NCBI GenBank assembly: GCA_963801255.1
Contig: CAWDEC010000008.1
Span: 124,001 to 188,000 of the forward strand
Direction of reading: 5' to 3'
Source of the DNA: JAICXG01 sp963801255
GTDB taxonomy: Bacteria; Verrucomicrobiota; Verrucomicrobiia; Chthoniobacterales; UBA10450
Length of the DNA: 64,000 nucleotides
In this document: piece after piece, positions 53,623 to 62,645 of the stretch
Position numbering within the stretch: position 1 is the stretch's first letter
Layout: each line of letters begins with the position of its first letter
Made by a program: the position numbers and the translations under genes
Notes under the pieces: generated by a model
The model's database searches: none
What the model was told of the DNA's origin: nothing
Seen by the model: the letters and a program-made list of their open reading frames with translations, nothing else

Positions 53623-54132
53623 CTACTTCGCTGGGCTCTCTTGCCGGAGATCTTGCTTCAGATATTCGAGAACGTCCTTGAAGCGGGTCACATTCTCCGG
53701 ACGCGCCTCGCACAGCGCTTCGTGGGCTTCGAGCATGGTGCTCGCCTGTTCGCGCTTCGCTTCTTTGTTGTCGTGCTCCGTCTTATCGAGCGCCTCACAG
53801 CGCGGGGCGGACGCGCCATTCGACTGAATTTCGAAAATCTGATCGAGCCCGAGACCCGAGAGCAGATCGCGACTGCGTTCGCCGCAATGAATTACACGTA
53901 GGTGCCCCTGTCCCAGCTCGCGCAGGCGCAATGCCATACCGGCCATCGTTCCCATAAAAGTAGAGTCCATCATCGCGCACTCCTCGAGATCAAAGACGAA
54001 CTCCCGATATCCTCTGTTCACCATCTCGCGGCCGAACTCCTTGAGAGCGCCGCTTTCCAGGAAGCTGCCACGGCCCGCCACTCGAACCCAGACGACTGGG
54101 CCGTTGACGCCTACTTGAATTGAGGACTGCAC
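53623..54132 (-). CDS. STAS-domain anti-sigma factor antagonist
   Basis: 169 residues. A single STAS domain with its expected phosphorylatable serine at S57 in CAMMDSTFMGTMAGMALRL, followed by a helical C-terminal extension ending near EQASTML. It is upstream of the SpoIIE phosphatase by 16 bases, so the two form a phosphatase/substrate pair. No RsbW-like kinase gene is visible beside them. Confidence 0.85.
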   Translation of the reverse strand: MQSSIQVGVNGPVVWVRVAGRGSFLESGALKEFGREMVNRGYREFVFDLEECAMMDSTFMGTMAGMALRLRELGQGHLRVIHCGERSRDLLSGLGLDQIFEIQSNGASAPRCEALDKTEHDNKEAKREQASTMLEAHEALCEARPENVTRFKDVLEYLKQDLRQESPAK

Positions 54133-54300
54133 GACTAACTAAAGATAAAATTTCGCTGAGTACTGTCAATCAGGCGCGCCTGACGATCGCAATCTGAAAG
54201 GTAACATCGTGCATCTGTTCATGCGACAAGCGAGGCGCCATGTGAAATCCGGCAGCTTTTCTTTGCGAGGCAGAAATTATTTGAAACGCGATCGACCGCT

Positions 54301-54843
54301 TCATTCCCAAAGATAAGAACGAGTGATGGCAACTATTCTGCCGTTTACGATGAGCAACGCGCGCCAGGCAACGACTCGACCATCGTCGAAGTAGTCGTCG
54401 CCGATGACGGCAAATTCAGTGCGATGGTGCCCGCGTGCGTGAGGATAAAACGCCTCCCGCGCTTGCACAAAGGCATGCAGTTTTTCCTGCCGATATTCAA
54501 GCCGAATGCGCACGTCCGCATTGCGACGCGCTATCCAAAAGAAATCAAAATATGTCCCAAATAACTGGTGTTGATCCAGGGCCGTGATCGCGCCGTACGT
54601 GCGGTAGTATCTTTCGAAGCTAACGGATACATCCGTCTGCGCGGTGAGACGCGGCGGCATCGGATCGAGAAAGTCTTCCTTCGTTTTGCGAAACTCGAAA
54701 TCCTTGTCGAGCGCTATCGGTAGCGACCGCGGCTTTTCCACTTGATAGGGCTTAGGCGCAGGCGCTGCACAACCGGCCAGAAAAAGGCAAAGGAGCGCCA
54801 GCGAGATTCTCACGACGCGAGCATGAAACGAGAGGAGCGGCAC
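54301..54843 (-). CDS. Putative lipoprotein of unknown function
   Basis: 180 residues. Signal VVRISLALLCLFLAGC ends in a lipobox. The mature part has a beta-rich segment (VSVSFERYYRTYGAITALD, RIRLEYRQEKLHAFV) with no named family. It faces the ligase gene divergently, and a 76-base gap separates them. Confidence 0.7.
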   Translation of the reverse strand: MPLLSFHARVVRISLALLCLFLAGCAAPAPKPYQVEKPRSLPIALDKDFEFRKTKEDFLDPMPPRLTAQTDVSVSFERYYRTYGAITALDQHQLFGTYFDFFWIARRNADVRIRLEYRQEKLHAFVQAREAFYPHARGHHRTEFAVIGDDYFDDGRVVAWRALLIVNGRIVAITRSYLWE

Positions 54844-54919
54844 GGTGTCAATGAGTGGGGTGAGTTCGGCTCGGATAGCGTTGTTCGCACGGGTTCCAGA
54901 TTCTCGTTAGCTTCCCGAT

Positions 54920-57658
54920 GTGATCCGAGTGCAGTACGAGCGCGGGGTATTTTTGCCTGAAGAGAACATCTGGCTCGACCCATGGGATCCCAAACCTTTC
55001 GCCTTTGTTTCGCATGCGCACAGCGATCATATCGCACCCCACGGCGAGATCATTGTCTCCGAGCGGACTTCACGTCTGATGCGTGCCCGCCTGGCGGGCG
55101 AACGCAGGGAACATATCCTCGATTTCGGGATTCCCACGACCGTGGATGGACTGCGGGTCACGCTCTTGCCGGCGGGCCATATCTTCGGTTCCGCGCAGTT
55201 TTTTCTCGAAACAGAAGCCGGCACGCTGCTCTACACCGGCGACTTCAAGCTTCGTCCGGGTCGCTCCGCCGAGGCTCCGCAATGGAAGCCGGCTGACACG
55301 CTTATCATGGAAACGACTTATGGCCTGCCGCGTTATCGGCTGCCGCCGACTGATCTGGTCGTGCAGCAAATCGTCGCTTTTTGCCGCGAGGCGCTGGAGG
55401 AAGGGGCGGTGCCGGTTCTGCTTGGGTATTCGTTAGGCAAAGCGCAGGAGATTCTCTGCTCGCTCGCCGAAGCGAATCTGCGCCCGATGCTGCACGGCTC
55501 CGTCCACCGCATGACGCGCATTTACGAGCAATTTGGGCAGTCTTTCTGCGAGTACGACCGCTACGAACCCGATGCGGTAGAAGGCAAAGTGCTGATCTGC
55601 CCACCCAGCGCCAACCGGTCACGCATGATCCAACGCCTAACGAATAAGCGTGTCGCGATGATCAGCGGCTGGGCGGTGGAACCAAACGCGATTTACCGCT
55701 ACCAGGTCGATGCCGCTTTCCCTCTCTCTGATCACGCTGACTACGCTGATCTCTTGCGTTACGTCGAGCTGGTGCAACCGGAGCGAGTCCTTACGTTGCA
55801 CGGGTTTGCCGCGGAATTTGCGCGCGACCTGCGCGAACGCGGCATCGAAGCCTGGCCGCTCACGGAAGAAAATCAGCTCGAACTGACTTTGAAGACGAAT
55901 CCAGCTTTGCGCGGCAGAGAAAGGCTGCGTGGCACCGTCGATGTTCCAGCGCAAATCTCCCTAACGCCTAACGACACCGCCAGAATGACAGTAAACTTTT
56001 CGGGCAGTTCCGAGTTCGACGTTTTTGCGCAGCTGGGCGAACAAATCGCCGCCACCCCGGCAAAATTAGGAAAGATCGGTCTGCTCGCCGAATACCTCCG
56101 CAATCTTGCTTCCGATCAACTCCGCATCGCCGCCATCTTCCTCACGGGAAAACCATTTGCGCAGAGCGACCAGCGCACCTTGCAAACCGGTTGGGCCATC
56201 ATCTATCGCGCGCTCCTTGGCGCGAGCGGGCGAACGGAGGTCGAGCTGCGGCGCATCGCAAGCAGTTATGGCGACGCGAGCAAGTCTGCGCTTGAAGCCC
56301 TCGACGGCCGCACCGCTCCCGAAGCCTTTTCGTTAGGCGAGGCTCACGCTCTTTTCGAGCGGCTGCACAAAACGCGTGGGCCAACCGCCAAGACCGAACT
56401 TCTTCAGGCCCGTTTGCAAAAACTCTCGCCACTGGCCGCGCAATACCTGGTCAAGATCCTGACTGGCGACCTGCGCATCGGTCTGCGCGAAGGCTTGGTT
56501 GAGGAGGCGATTGCCCGCGCCTTCGGTGTCTCGCTCGAAGAATTCAAGGAAGCCCACATGTTGTTAGGCGACATTGGGCAGGCCGCGCTCCTCGCCTCAC
56601 GTCGCCAACTCGATCGCGCAGAGCTAACGCTTTTTCGACCGATCAAAGTCATGCTCGCCAGCCCAGAACCGACCGCGGAAGCGATTTGGGCACGCTTCAC
56701 AGGGGAGTCGCCGAATGATCCGGTGGTTTACGTGGAGGATAAGTTTGATGGCATCCGCGCCCAACTGCATCGCGGCCGGGAGCGCGTCGAGCTTTTCTCA
56801 CGCGACCTGCGCCGTATTACAGACCAATTTGCAGAGCTTACTCACCATGCGCGTGCCTTCGAATCCGAAGTGATTCTCGACGGAGAGATCATGGCTTTTG
56901 AGCATGGGAAAAGGCTGACATTCTTTGATCTGCAAAAACGCCTCGGACGCAAAAATGAAAGTGGCGACCTCTTCGATGCGCCCTCGGCTGATGTGCCGGT
57001 GGTCTTTGTCGCCTTCGACCTCCTTTGGCTCGATGGGCGTTCGCTTTTGCGGACGCCGCTACGCGAGCGGCGGCAGTTGCTTGGCGCCCTAACGATGCCG
57101 AAGCAGTTTCAAAGAGTCGAGATTTTTCCCGCGCGTTCAGCCGATGAGATCGAGGCCGCTTTCCGGATGGCGCGTCGCCGCTTGAACGAGGGGTTAATGA
57201 TCAAAGATCCGGAAAGCCAATACACTCCCGGGCGACGCGGACTCTCGTGGTTCAAGTTAAAAAAGGAGCTGGCCACGCTCGACGTCGTGGTGGTGGCTGC
57301 CGAGCTGGGGCATGGCAAACGCAATCATGTCTTGAGCGACTATACCTTCGCGGTGCGCGACGATGAGAGTGGCCAGTTGCTCCCGATCGGTAAAGCCTAC
57401 AGCGGGCTGACGGATGTCGAGATCGCAGAGTTGACGGAGCACTTTCGTCGCAACGTGATCAATGATCGCGGACGTTATCTCGAAGTGAAGCCGAACATTG
57501 TTCTGGAGATTGCCTTTGATTCCATTCAGCCAAGTACGCGCCACGCGAGCGGCCTCGCTTTGCGTTTTCCGCGCATCAAAGCCATCCGGCGAGACAAAAC
57601 GGTGGATGCAATCGACACGCTCTCCTATGCGCGCAAGCTGGAGGAAGAGACTCGTTAG
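54920..57658 (+). CDS. Fused MBL-fold exonuclease and ATP-dependent DNA ligase
   Basis: 912 residues. Residues 1-330 are a metallo-beta-lactamase exonuclease of the ligase-associated kind, with HxHxDH at 32-37 (SHAHSDHIAPHG), FIYTGDFKL-like LYTGDFKLRPGR and SGWAVEPNA; the rest is a complete ATP-dependent ligase with the N-terminal alpha-helical domain, catalytic lysine K608 in VEDKFDGIRAQL, and the OB-fold with SRDLRRITDQF and LSDYTFAVRD. In many genomes these are two neighbouring genes with an Lhr-type helicase and metallophosphoesterase. Here the first two are one protein. The start is GTG 54920. Confidence 0.92.
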   Translation: MIRVQYERGVFLPEENIWLDPWDPKPFAFVSHAHSDHIAPHGEIIVSERTSRLMRARLAGERREHILDFGIPTTVDGLRVTLLPAGHIFGSAQFFLETEAGTLLYTGDFKLRPGRSAEAPQWKPADTLIMETTYGLPRYRLPPTDLVVQQIVAFCREALEEGAVPVLLGYSLGKAQEILCSLAEANLRPMLHGSVHRMTRIYEQFGQSFCEYDRYEPDAVEGKVLICPPSANRSRMIQRLTNKRVAMISGWAVEPNAIYRYQVDAAFPLSDHADYADLLRYVELVQPERVLTLHGFAAEFARDLRERGIEAWPLTEENQLELTLKTNPALRGRERLRGTVDVPAQISLTPNDTARMTVNFSGSSEFDVFAQLGEQIAATPAKLGKIGLLAEYLRNLASDQLRIAAIFLTGKPFAQSDQRTLQTGWAIIYRALLGASGRTEVELRRIASSYGDASKSALEALDGRTAPEAFSLGEAHALFERLHKTRGPTAKTELLQARLQKLSPLAAQYLVKILTGDLRIGLREGLVEEAIARAFGVSLEEFKEAHMLLGDIGQAALLASRRQLDRAELTLFRPIKVMLASPEPTAEAIWARFTGESPNDPVVYVEDKFDGIRAQLHRGRERVELFSRDLRRITDQFAELTHHARAFESEVILDGEIMAFEHGKRLTFFDLQKRLGRKNESGDLFDAPSADVPVVFVAFDLLWLDGRSLLRTPLRERRQLLGALTMPKQFQRVEIFPARSADEIEAAFRMARRRLNEGLMIKDPESQYTPGRRGLSWFKLKKELATLDVVVVAAELGHGKRNHVLSDYTFAVRDDESGQLLPIGKAYSGLTDVEIAELTEHFRRNVINDRGRYLEVKPNIVLEIAFDSIQPSTRHASGLALRFPRIKAIRRDKTVDAIDTLSYARKLEEETR

Positions 57659-57752
57659 GCGCGCGGACATCCTTCCACGCGGCTGACACCTCCGGCCAGG
57701 AAGCTCTCACCCAGCTTTTGCGTTTCGCTTGCCTGCTTAGTTTGTCTTTTTC

Positions 57753-58076
57753 TTAAGGCGGCGGCTTGGGCGAAGTCACAGGTTCCGGTGCGGGAGTGCC
57801 GATCGGCTCCATCTTTGCCTTCGAGACACCGGGAGCGACGATTCTTCCCGGCGTGGTCGGCGCGGTACGAGGCGAGTTTGTCTTGTAGTGTTCACGAGGG
57901 GAAGGCATGGACGATTCGTTAGGCGCGGGAATAATGGTTGTCGTGATCACCTTCGATTGCTGACCACGCTTCCATTGTCCATAGCCAGCGAGGAGAGCGA
58001 AAACGATCACGATCGCGAGCATGAGTTTTAACCCGCTCCCCGGAGCCCGCGATGTAATGGGGGCAGATTTCTCCAT
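57753..58076 (-). CDS. Small single-pass membrane protein, proline-rich tail
   Basis: 107 residues from ATG 58076. An N-terminal membrane helix (LMLAIVIVFALLAGYGQW) is followed by a low-complexity Pro/Thr/Ser tail ending SPKPPP. I recognise no family. A frame extends upstream to 58196, but it overlaps plsC and looks like its shadow. One motif copy is at 57916. Confidence 0.6.
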   Translation of the reverse strand: MEKSAPITSRAPGSGLKLMLAIVIVFALLAGYGQWKRGQQSKVITTTIIPAPNESSMPSPREHYKTNSPRTAPTTPGRIVAPGVSKAKMEPIGTPAPEPVTSPKPPP

Positions 58077-58101
58077 GGCAGAATATGAACCTGAGCGTGG
58101 G

Positions 58102-58716
58102 TTATTCCAACCGTAAGGCCGCAATCGCATCCATGACTCTCTGGCTGAGGCGGGGATAAACGTCGCGGTTGCTGCCTTGCAAATCGGCTTCTGCAAAACG
58201 AAGCGGCTCGCCTACCACGATTGTGATCGGATGAAGGCGCAGTCGTCGGCTGCCACGTGGCAAGGCTTCATGCGCCCCGAAGATGCGCATGGGGACAACG
58301 GGCGCGAGGGTTTTCGCGATGACGAGTCCGAGCCCGGGCTGCGGCGGCTGCAAGTTGCCGTCGAGGGTGCGCGAGCCTTCTGGGAAAACCAGCACGCAAT
58401 GATCGTCGCGCAGAATTCGAATGAGCGCCTTGAGCGCGCTGCGATCTCCGCCTTCCTGGTCAACGGGAATGACATTGAGCCTGGGCAAGAGCCAACCAAG
58501 AACCGGAAGGTCGAGGAGCGTCTTACGCGTGAGAAAGTAAATCGCCCGCCGACAAGCGATCCCCCCGAGCGGCGGATCGAGATAGCTTTGGTGGTTCATC
58601 GCCAGGATGACGGGACCTTCCTGGATGATGCGCTCGGGATGGATGACGCGGAAGTGGAAGAGCAGCTTCCCAATAAGGCGCGTCAGATGGTAGACGACGA
58701 AATACCAGGGATTCAC
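58102..58716 (-). CDS. plsC: 1-acyl-sn-glycerol-3-phosphate acyltransferase PlsC
   Basis: 204 residues. The HX4D motif is in AMNHQSYLDPP, and the second motif is VFPEGSRTLDGN; both define PlsC-like acyltransferases, which make phosphatidic acid at the inner membrane. ATG 58716 overlaps the cmk stop (ATGA), so cmk and plsC are coupled. Confidence 0.92.
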   Translation of the reverse strand: MNPWYFVVYHLTRLIGKLLFHFRVIHPERIIQEGPVILAMNHQSYLDPPLGGIACRRAIYFLTRKTLLDLPVLGWLLPRLNVIPVDQEGGDRSALKALIRILRDDHCVLVFPEGSRTLDGNLQPPQPGLGLVIAKTLAPVVPMRIFGAHEALPRGSRRLRLHPITIVVGEPLRFAEADLQGSNRDVYPRLSQRVMDAIAALRLE

Positions 58717-59375
58717 TGCGCGATCGTCAGGCCTTTGAGTTTCAGGCGGCCGATAATTTCGCCGACTACGCCGTCGATCGTCAAACTCGAGCTATCAATG
58801 ACATGAGCATCGTCGGCGATAATGAGTGGCGAGGCGCGTCTCGAAGAATCGGCCTTGTCGCGCGCAGTAATCCGATCCCGCAAACCTTGCGCCTCGCGTC
58901 GGCGGAGGCGAATGTCGGGGGAAGCATCGATGTAGAATTTGTAGGGCGTTTCAGGGAAAACGACGGAGCCGATATCGCGACCTTCCATCACCAAGTCGTT
59001 TGTTAGGGCATAACGGCGAAGATGATCGACCAGAATTTCCCGCACGCGCGGTACGCTGCTGACTAACGAAACGTTCTCATTCACTCTGTCCTGGTGAAGG
59101 AATGGCTCGGGATCGACATCGCCGATGAGCAGGATGGAATCGTGGTCGCGCAGCGTTGAGCGCAGGGGCGCGTTCTCAGCCAACTCGACAATCGCGGTAT
59201 GATCGCCTAACGAAATGCCGTGCTCGAGCGCAAGCCAGGTGATGGCGCGATACATGGCGCCGGAATTTACGTAGACAAATCCGAGCCGGCGTGCCAACTC
59301 CCGTGCCACGCTGCTTTTGCCCGAAGCAGCCGGTCCATCGATTGCGACGATGGTGCGCGCGCGCGGGGATTTCAT
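58713..59375 (-). CDS. cmk: Cytidylate kinase
   Basis: 220 residues. P-loop in VAIDGPAASGKSSVARELARR, the GAMYRAITWLAL segment and MEGRDIGSVVFPETPYKFYID are diagnostic of CMP kinase. It phosphorylates CMP/dCMP. It overlaps plsC and follows aroA by 19 bases, a widespread aroA-cmk order. Confidence 0.96.
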   Translation of the reverse strand: MKSPRARTIVAIDGPAASGKSSVARELARRLGFVYVNSGAMYRAITWLALEHGISLGDHTAIVELAENAPLRSTLRDHDSILLIGDVDPEPFLHQDRVNENVSLVSSVPRVREILVDHLRRYALTNDLVMEGRDIGSVVFPETPYKFYIDASPDIRLRRREAQGLRDRITARDKADSSRRASPLIIADDAHVIDSSSLTIDGVVGEIIGRLKLKGLTIAQ

Positions 59376-59394
59376 CGCGTCTTGCGCTCCGGCG

Positions 59395-60747
59395 CTATTC
59401 CTCCTCGACTCGTGCCGGCGAAAGCGAGGTAATCACCGGAGTGGTCGTGCGGAAGCCCTTCGGGTTCGCGATTTCGTTCAGCATCTTTGTGAAACCTGGA
59501 AAGGACGTTGCAATGCAGTCGACGTCCTGAATGATGGTCTCGCCTTCGGCGAAAAGTCCGGCGATCGCGAAAGCCATCGCGATGCGGTGATCGCCGAAAC
59601 TCGAGAGCCGCGCACCGTGCAGTGGGGCTCGTCCGTGGATCTCCAGTCCGTCGCTCAGCTCGATGACCTGCGCGCCCATGGAGCGAAGATTGTGCGCAAT
59701 GGCGGCGATGCGATCACTTTCTTTGACACGCAACTCCTGCGCCTGACGAATAATCGTTGTACCGCGGGCAAGCGCGCCGGCCACAGCGAGAATCGGCAGT
59801 TCGTCGATCAACTGCGGCACTTCTTTTCCCTGGATAACTGTTCCTTTGAGGTTCGCGCCGGTCACTTCCACGATACCGCGCGGCTCAACGTGCTCGACAT
59901 CTTCGACAGCTTCACGGACCTGCGCACCCATCCGCACGAGCACGCCCAGGAATCCTGTGCGGGTGTCATTCAATCCGACATCCCTAACGAGAATATGCCC
60001 GCCGGGTTGCGCCGCGGCGGCGACGAGCCAGAAAGCAGCCGAGGAAATGTCGCCCGGGATGCTGAAGTCGCGTGATTCCGGAACGTGATCGCCAAAAACG
60101 CTCACACCTTCGTCGTCCTTGTGGGTGCGAACGAGGAAATAATTCAACATCAGCTCGGTGTGGTTGCGGGTCGGGAGCGACTCTTCGATGGTCGTTTTGC
60201 CCTTCGCGAAGAGACCAGCCAGGAGCAGACAGCCCTTGAGTTGCGCGCTCGCGACAGGCGGCTTGTATTTGATCCCCCGCAGCGATGCTCCTGCAATGCG
60301 CAAGGGGGCAGTTTCGTTTTCGCCTTCGGCTTCGATTTCCGCGCCCATGAGGCGAAGGGGCTCGATGATGCGTCCCATCGGTCGTCGCGAAAGCGAGCCA
60401 TCACCAACCAGGCGGCTGTTGAAGGGTTGCGCGGCAAGGATGCCCGCAAGAAGACGCATGGTGGTTCCCGAGTTGCCGCAGTTGATTGGCTCGGTAGGCG
60501 CAGTCAGCTTGCGTCTTTTGCCATGCACGATCAAAACCTCGGGCTCCGGTTGTTCGATCTTGATCCCCAGCGCCTGCATCGCCCGGACGGTATTCAGGCA
60601 ATCAGCGCTGGGAGAAAAGCCGCGCAAGACGCATGGGCCATTAGCAAGCGAAGCAACAATGACGGCACGATGCGAAATGCTCTTGTCGCCGGTGACGGTG
60701 ATCTCCGCTTCGATGCGCGGCGCACGTTTTATCCGAAGGTCATCCAT
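59395..60747 (-). CDS. aroA: 3-phosphoshikimate 1-carboxyvinyltransferase (EPSP synthase)
   Basis: 450 residues. The GDKSISHRAVIVASLANG opening, INCGNSGTTMRLLAGI, GDGSLSRRPMGRIIEPL and QAQELRVKESDRIAAIA are the conserved EPSP synthase segments. It joins shikimate 3-phosphate and PEP. It is followed by cmk and plsC on the same strand. Confidence 0.96.
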   Translation of the reverse strand: MDDLRIKRAPRIEAEITVTGDKSISHRAVIVASLANGPCVLRGFSPSADCLNTVRAMQALGIKIEQPEPEVLIVHGKRRKLTAPTEPINCGNSGTTMRLLAGILAAQPFNSRLVGDGSLSRRPMGRIIEPLRLMGAEIEAEGENETAPLRIAGASLRGIKYKPPVASAQLKGCLLLAGLFAKGKTTIEESLPTRNHTELMLNYFLVRTHKDDEGVSVFGDHVPESRDFSIPGDISSAAFWLVAAAAQPGGHILVRDVGLNDTRTGFLGVLVRMGAQVREAVEDVEHVEPRGIVEVTGANLKGTVIQGKEVPQLIDELPILAVAGALARGTTIIRQAQELRVKESDRIAAIAHNLRSMGAQVIELSDGLEIHGRAPLHGARLSSFGDHRIAMAFAIAGLFAEGETIIQDVDCIATSFPGFTKMLNEIANPKGFRTTTPVITSLSPARVEEE

Positions 60748-60884
60748 GAAAGCAAAGAGCGCCGCCTGTCAGCTAAGCGTCGGGCGAGGAGAAGAATCCC
60801 AAGTTGCGGACAAATGTCCAGCCGTCGCGTTCGAGGCAAAACCCGTTCAGGCGAGGAACCCGAGGTTCCGAAAAAATCAACTCG

Positions 60885-61277
60885 TTAGGGGACGAGAAAG
60901 ATTTTATTCGTGTAGGGATCGCGCACTTCCGTGCCCGGCGGAAAGCCGCGCACGTCGACGTAGCCCTGATTAGGTGCATAGGGACTGGTGACGAAGCCCG
61001 GTTTGTTAGGCACAGGAATGCCATAGGGAATATCGCCCTTGGTTTGCTTGACTGCGCCCGCTGTTGCCGTTTCGGGCGAAGGCGAGGGCTGCGCGGCAGC
61101 CGTGTTTTCTGCCGGCGGCGGCGGTGGAGGCGTGGGCTGCGCGAAAGGCTGCTGCACAGGCTGATATTGCGTCTCGGCTGGCGGAGGATAGGTAGCCGCA
61201 TGGCGCGGCGGCTCAGGTTCAGAGCAGGCAGCAAGAGCGAGGGCCGTTAGAAGCGCGAGCGAGATCGGTCGTTTCAT
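60885..61277 (-). CDS. Proline-rich putative lipoprotein
   Basis: 130 residues from ATG 61277. MKRPISLALLTALALAAC is a lipoprotein signal with lipobox LAAC. Pro-rich low complexity follows, then a conserved-looking end PNKPGFVTSPYAPNQGYVDV and FPPGTEVRDPYTNKIFLVP that resembles small verrucomicrobial surface proteins. The stop TAA lies inside the window motif at 60882. Confidence 0.7.
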   Translation of the reverse strand: MKRPISLALLTALALAACSEPEPPRHAATYPPPAETQYQPVQQPFAQPTPPPPPPAENTAAAQPSPSPETATAGAVKQTKGDIPYGIPVPNKPGFVTSPYAPNQGYVDVRGFPPGTEVRDPYTNKIFLVP

Positions 61278-61420
61278 AGCAATGGCGGCAGGTTGGACAG
61301 TCTTGTCAGTGTTGTAATTCATTCGCTTGGGAGTGACAAAGAGTTTTTGTTTATTCATCGCCGCGACGAACATCCCATAAATATACAAATTCCCGGCCTA
61401 TTCTTTCCGAATCATTAAAA

Positions 61421-62608
61421 ATGGAGACTGAGCGAGACAGCATCTTGATCGTGGACGACGATCACGCGAGTCGGCGAATGCTGGTGCGAGCGCTGGCCGA
61501 TTCAGGCTATCTGTGCCGCGAAAGTGCCACCGGCCTGGAGGCACTGGAAAGTCTGCACGCGCAAACGCCGTCACTTGTCCTCCTAGATTTCCACATGCCG
61601 GAGCTCAATGGGGCCGAAGTGGTCAGCCGTTTGCGGGGGGATGAAAATGCTGAAATCGCCCAGGTGCCAGCCATCATGCTGACGGGCGACGGCGGAGAGG
61701 CAAGCGAACTGCGTTGTCTCGAAGCGGGAGCAAATGATTTCGTAACCAAGCCTATTAATCTCGCGGTCTTGCGAGCTCGGATCGAAACACAGCTTCGGCT
61801 GCAATCGATGCGACGGCAGTTACAAGAACAGAACGACGAGTTGGAAGCGTGGCGCAAAAACCTGGAACGCGATCTGGCGGCGGCGCGCCTCACACAGCAA
61901 TCACTCATCCCGCACAAGCCGCCGCAGCTGGAGGGTTGGGAGATAGCGGCGGTATATCGGCCGGTGATTCAAGTGGGCGGCGACATTTATGGCTGGTTGC
62001 GCATGAGCGACGGACGAATCCTTTTCTGGATTGCGGATGCGACTGGCCACGGCGCGGCGGCAGCGCTGCTCACGGCGTTGGCGAAACTTCTCTTCCATCA
62101 CGCGAGCGCCGAGAATCCGCAGCCAGCAGAAATCATGGAGGCAGTGAATAACGATTTGCGCAGTATTTTTGGTGCGCGCTCTTTTATGACTGCGATGTGT
62201 GTGGCGCTCGATCCGCTCAGCGGTAAAGCGAGTGTGGTGGGCGCCGGTCATCCTCCGTTGCTCGTGATGCGCCAGGGCCACGCGGCGGAATTGATCGTTT
62301 CCGCCGCGCCGCCATTAGGCTTGCTTGAGCGTTCGGAGTTTGCGGAGACGGCAGTCGAATTGCTGCCGGGCGATGGATTCTTTCTTCATACGGATGGCCT
62401 TTATGTTTCTTCCGGACGCAATGCAGCGCGTTGGACGCCACAACGTTTGCAGGGACTTCTAAATCGGCCTAACGAAACCGCCGAGGCGCTCCTCGCCAGG
62501 ATTCTGCAAACCATCGCGCCTAACGAAAAGGAGCCACTGGCCGATGATCTGGCCGCGCTGGTCGTGCGCCATGCCCCAGAGAAAATCTTTTCCGAGGGAG
62601 AAAATTAG
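61421..62608 (+). CDS. Response-regulator receiver fused to SpoIIE serine phosphatase
   Basis: 395 residues. The receiver domain has acidic D12-D14 region in ILIVDDDHAS, phospho-acceptor D56 in VLLDFHMPEL and the lysine in FVTKPINL. A short coiled coil precedes the PP2C domain (LTQQSLIPHKPPQLEGWEIA, QVGGDIYGWLRMSDG, ATGHGAAAALLTALA, HTDGLYVSSGRN). This is the RsbP/RsbU-like logic of phosphorylation-controlled partner switching. No cognate kinase is adjacent. Two motif copies near the end (62467, 62519) are 52 bases apart. Confidence 0.92.
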   Translation: METERDSILIVDDDHASRRMLVRALADSGYLCRESATGLEALESLHAQTPSLVLLDFHMPELNGAEVVSRLRGDENAEIAQVPAIMLTGDGGEASELRCLEAGANDFVTKPINLAVLRARIETQLRLQSMRRQLQEQNDELEAWRKNLERDLAAARLTQQSLIPHKPPQLEGWEIAAVYRPVIQVGGDIYGWLRMSDGRILFWIADATGHGAAAALLTALAKLLFHHASAENPQPAEIMEAVNNDLRSIFGARSFMTAMCVALDPLSGKASVVGAGHPPLLVMRQGHAAELIVSAAPPLGLLERSEFAETAVELLPGDGFFLHTDGLYVSSGRNAARWTPQRLQGLLNRPNETAEALLARILQTIAPNEKEPLADDLAALVVRHAPEKIFSEGEN

Positions 62609-62645
62609 TGTTGCTCTCCCGCAGCCCAACGATTAATCAGCGTCT

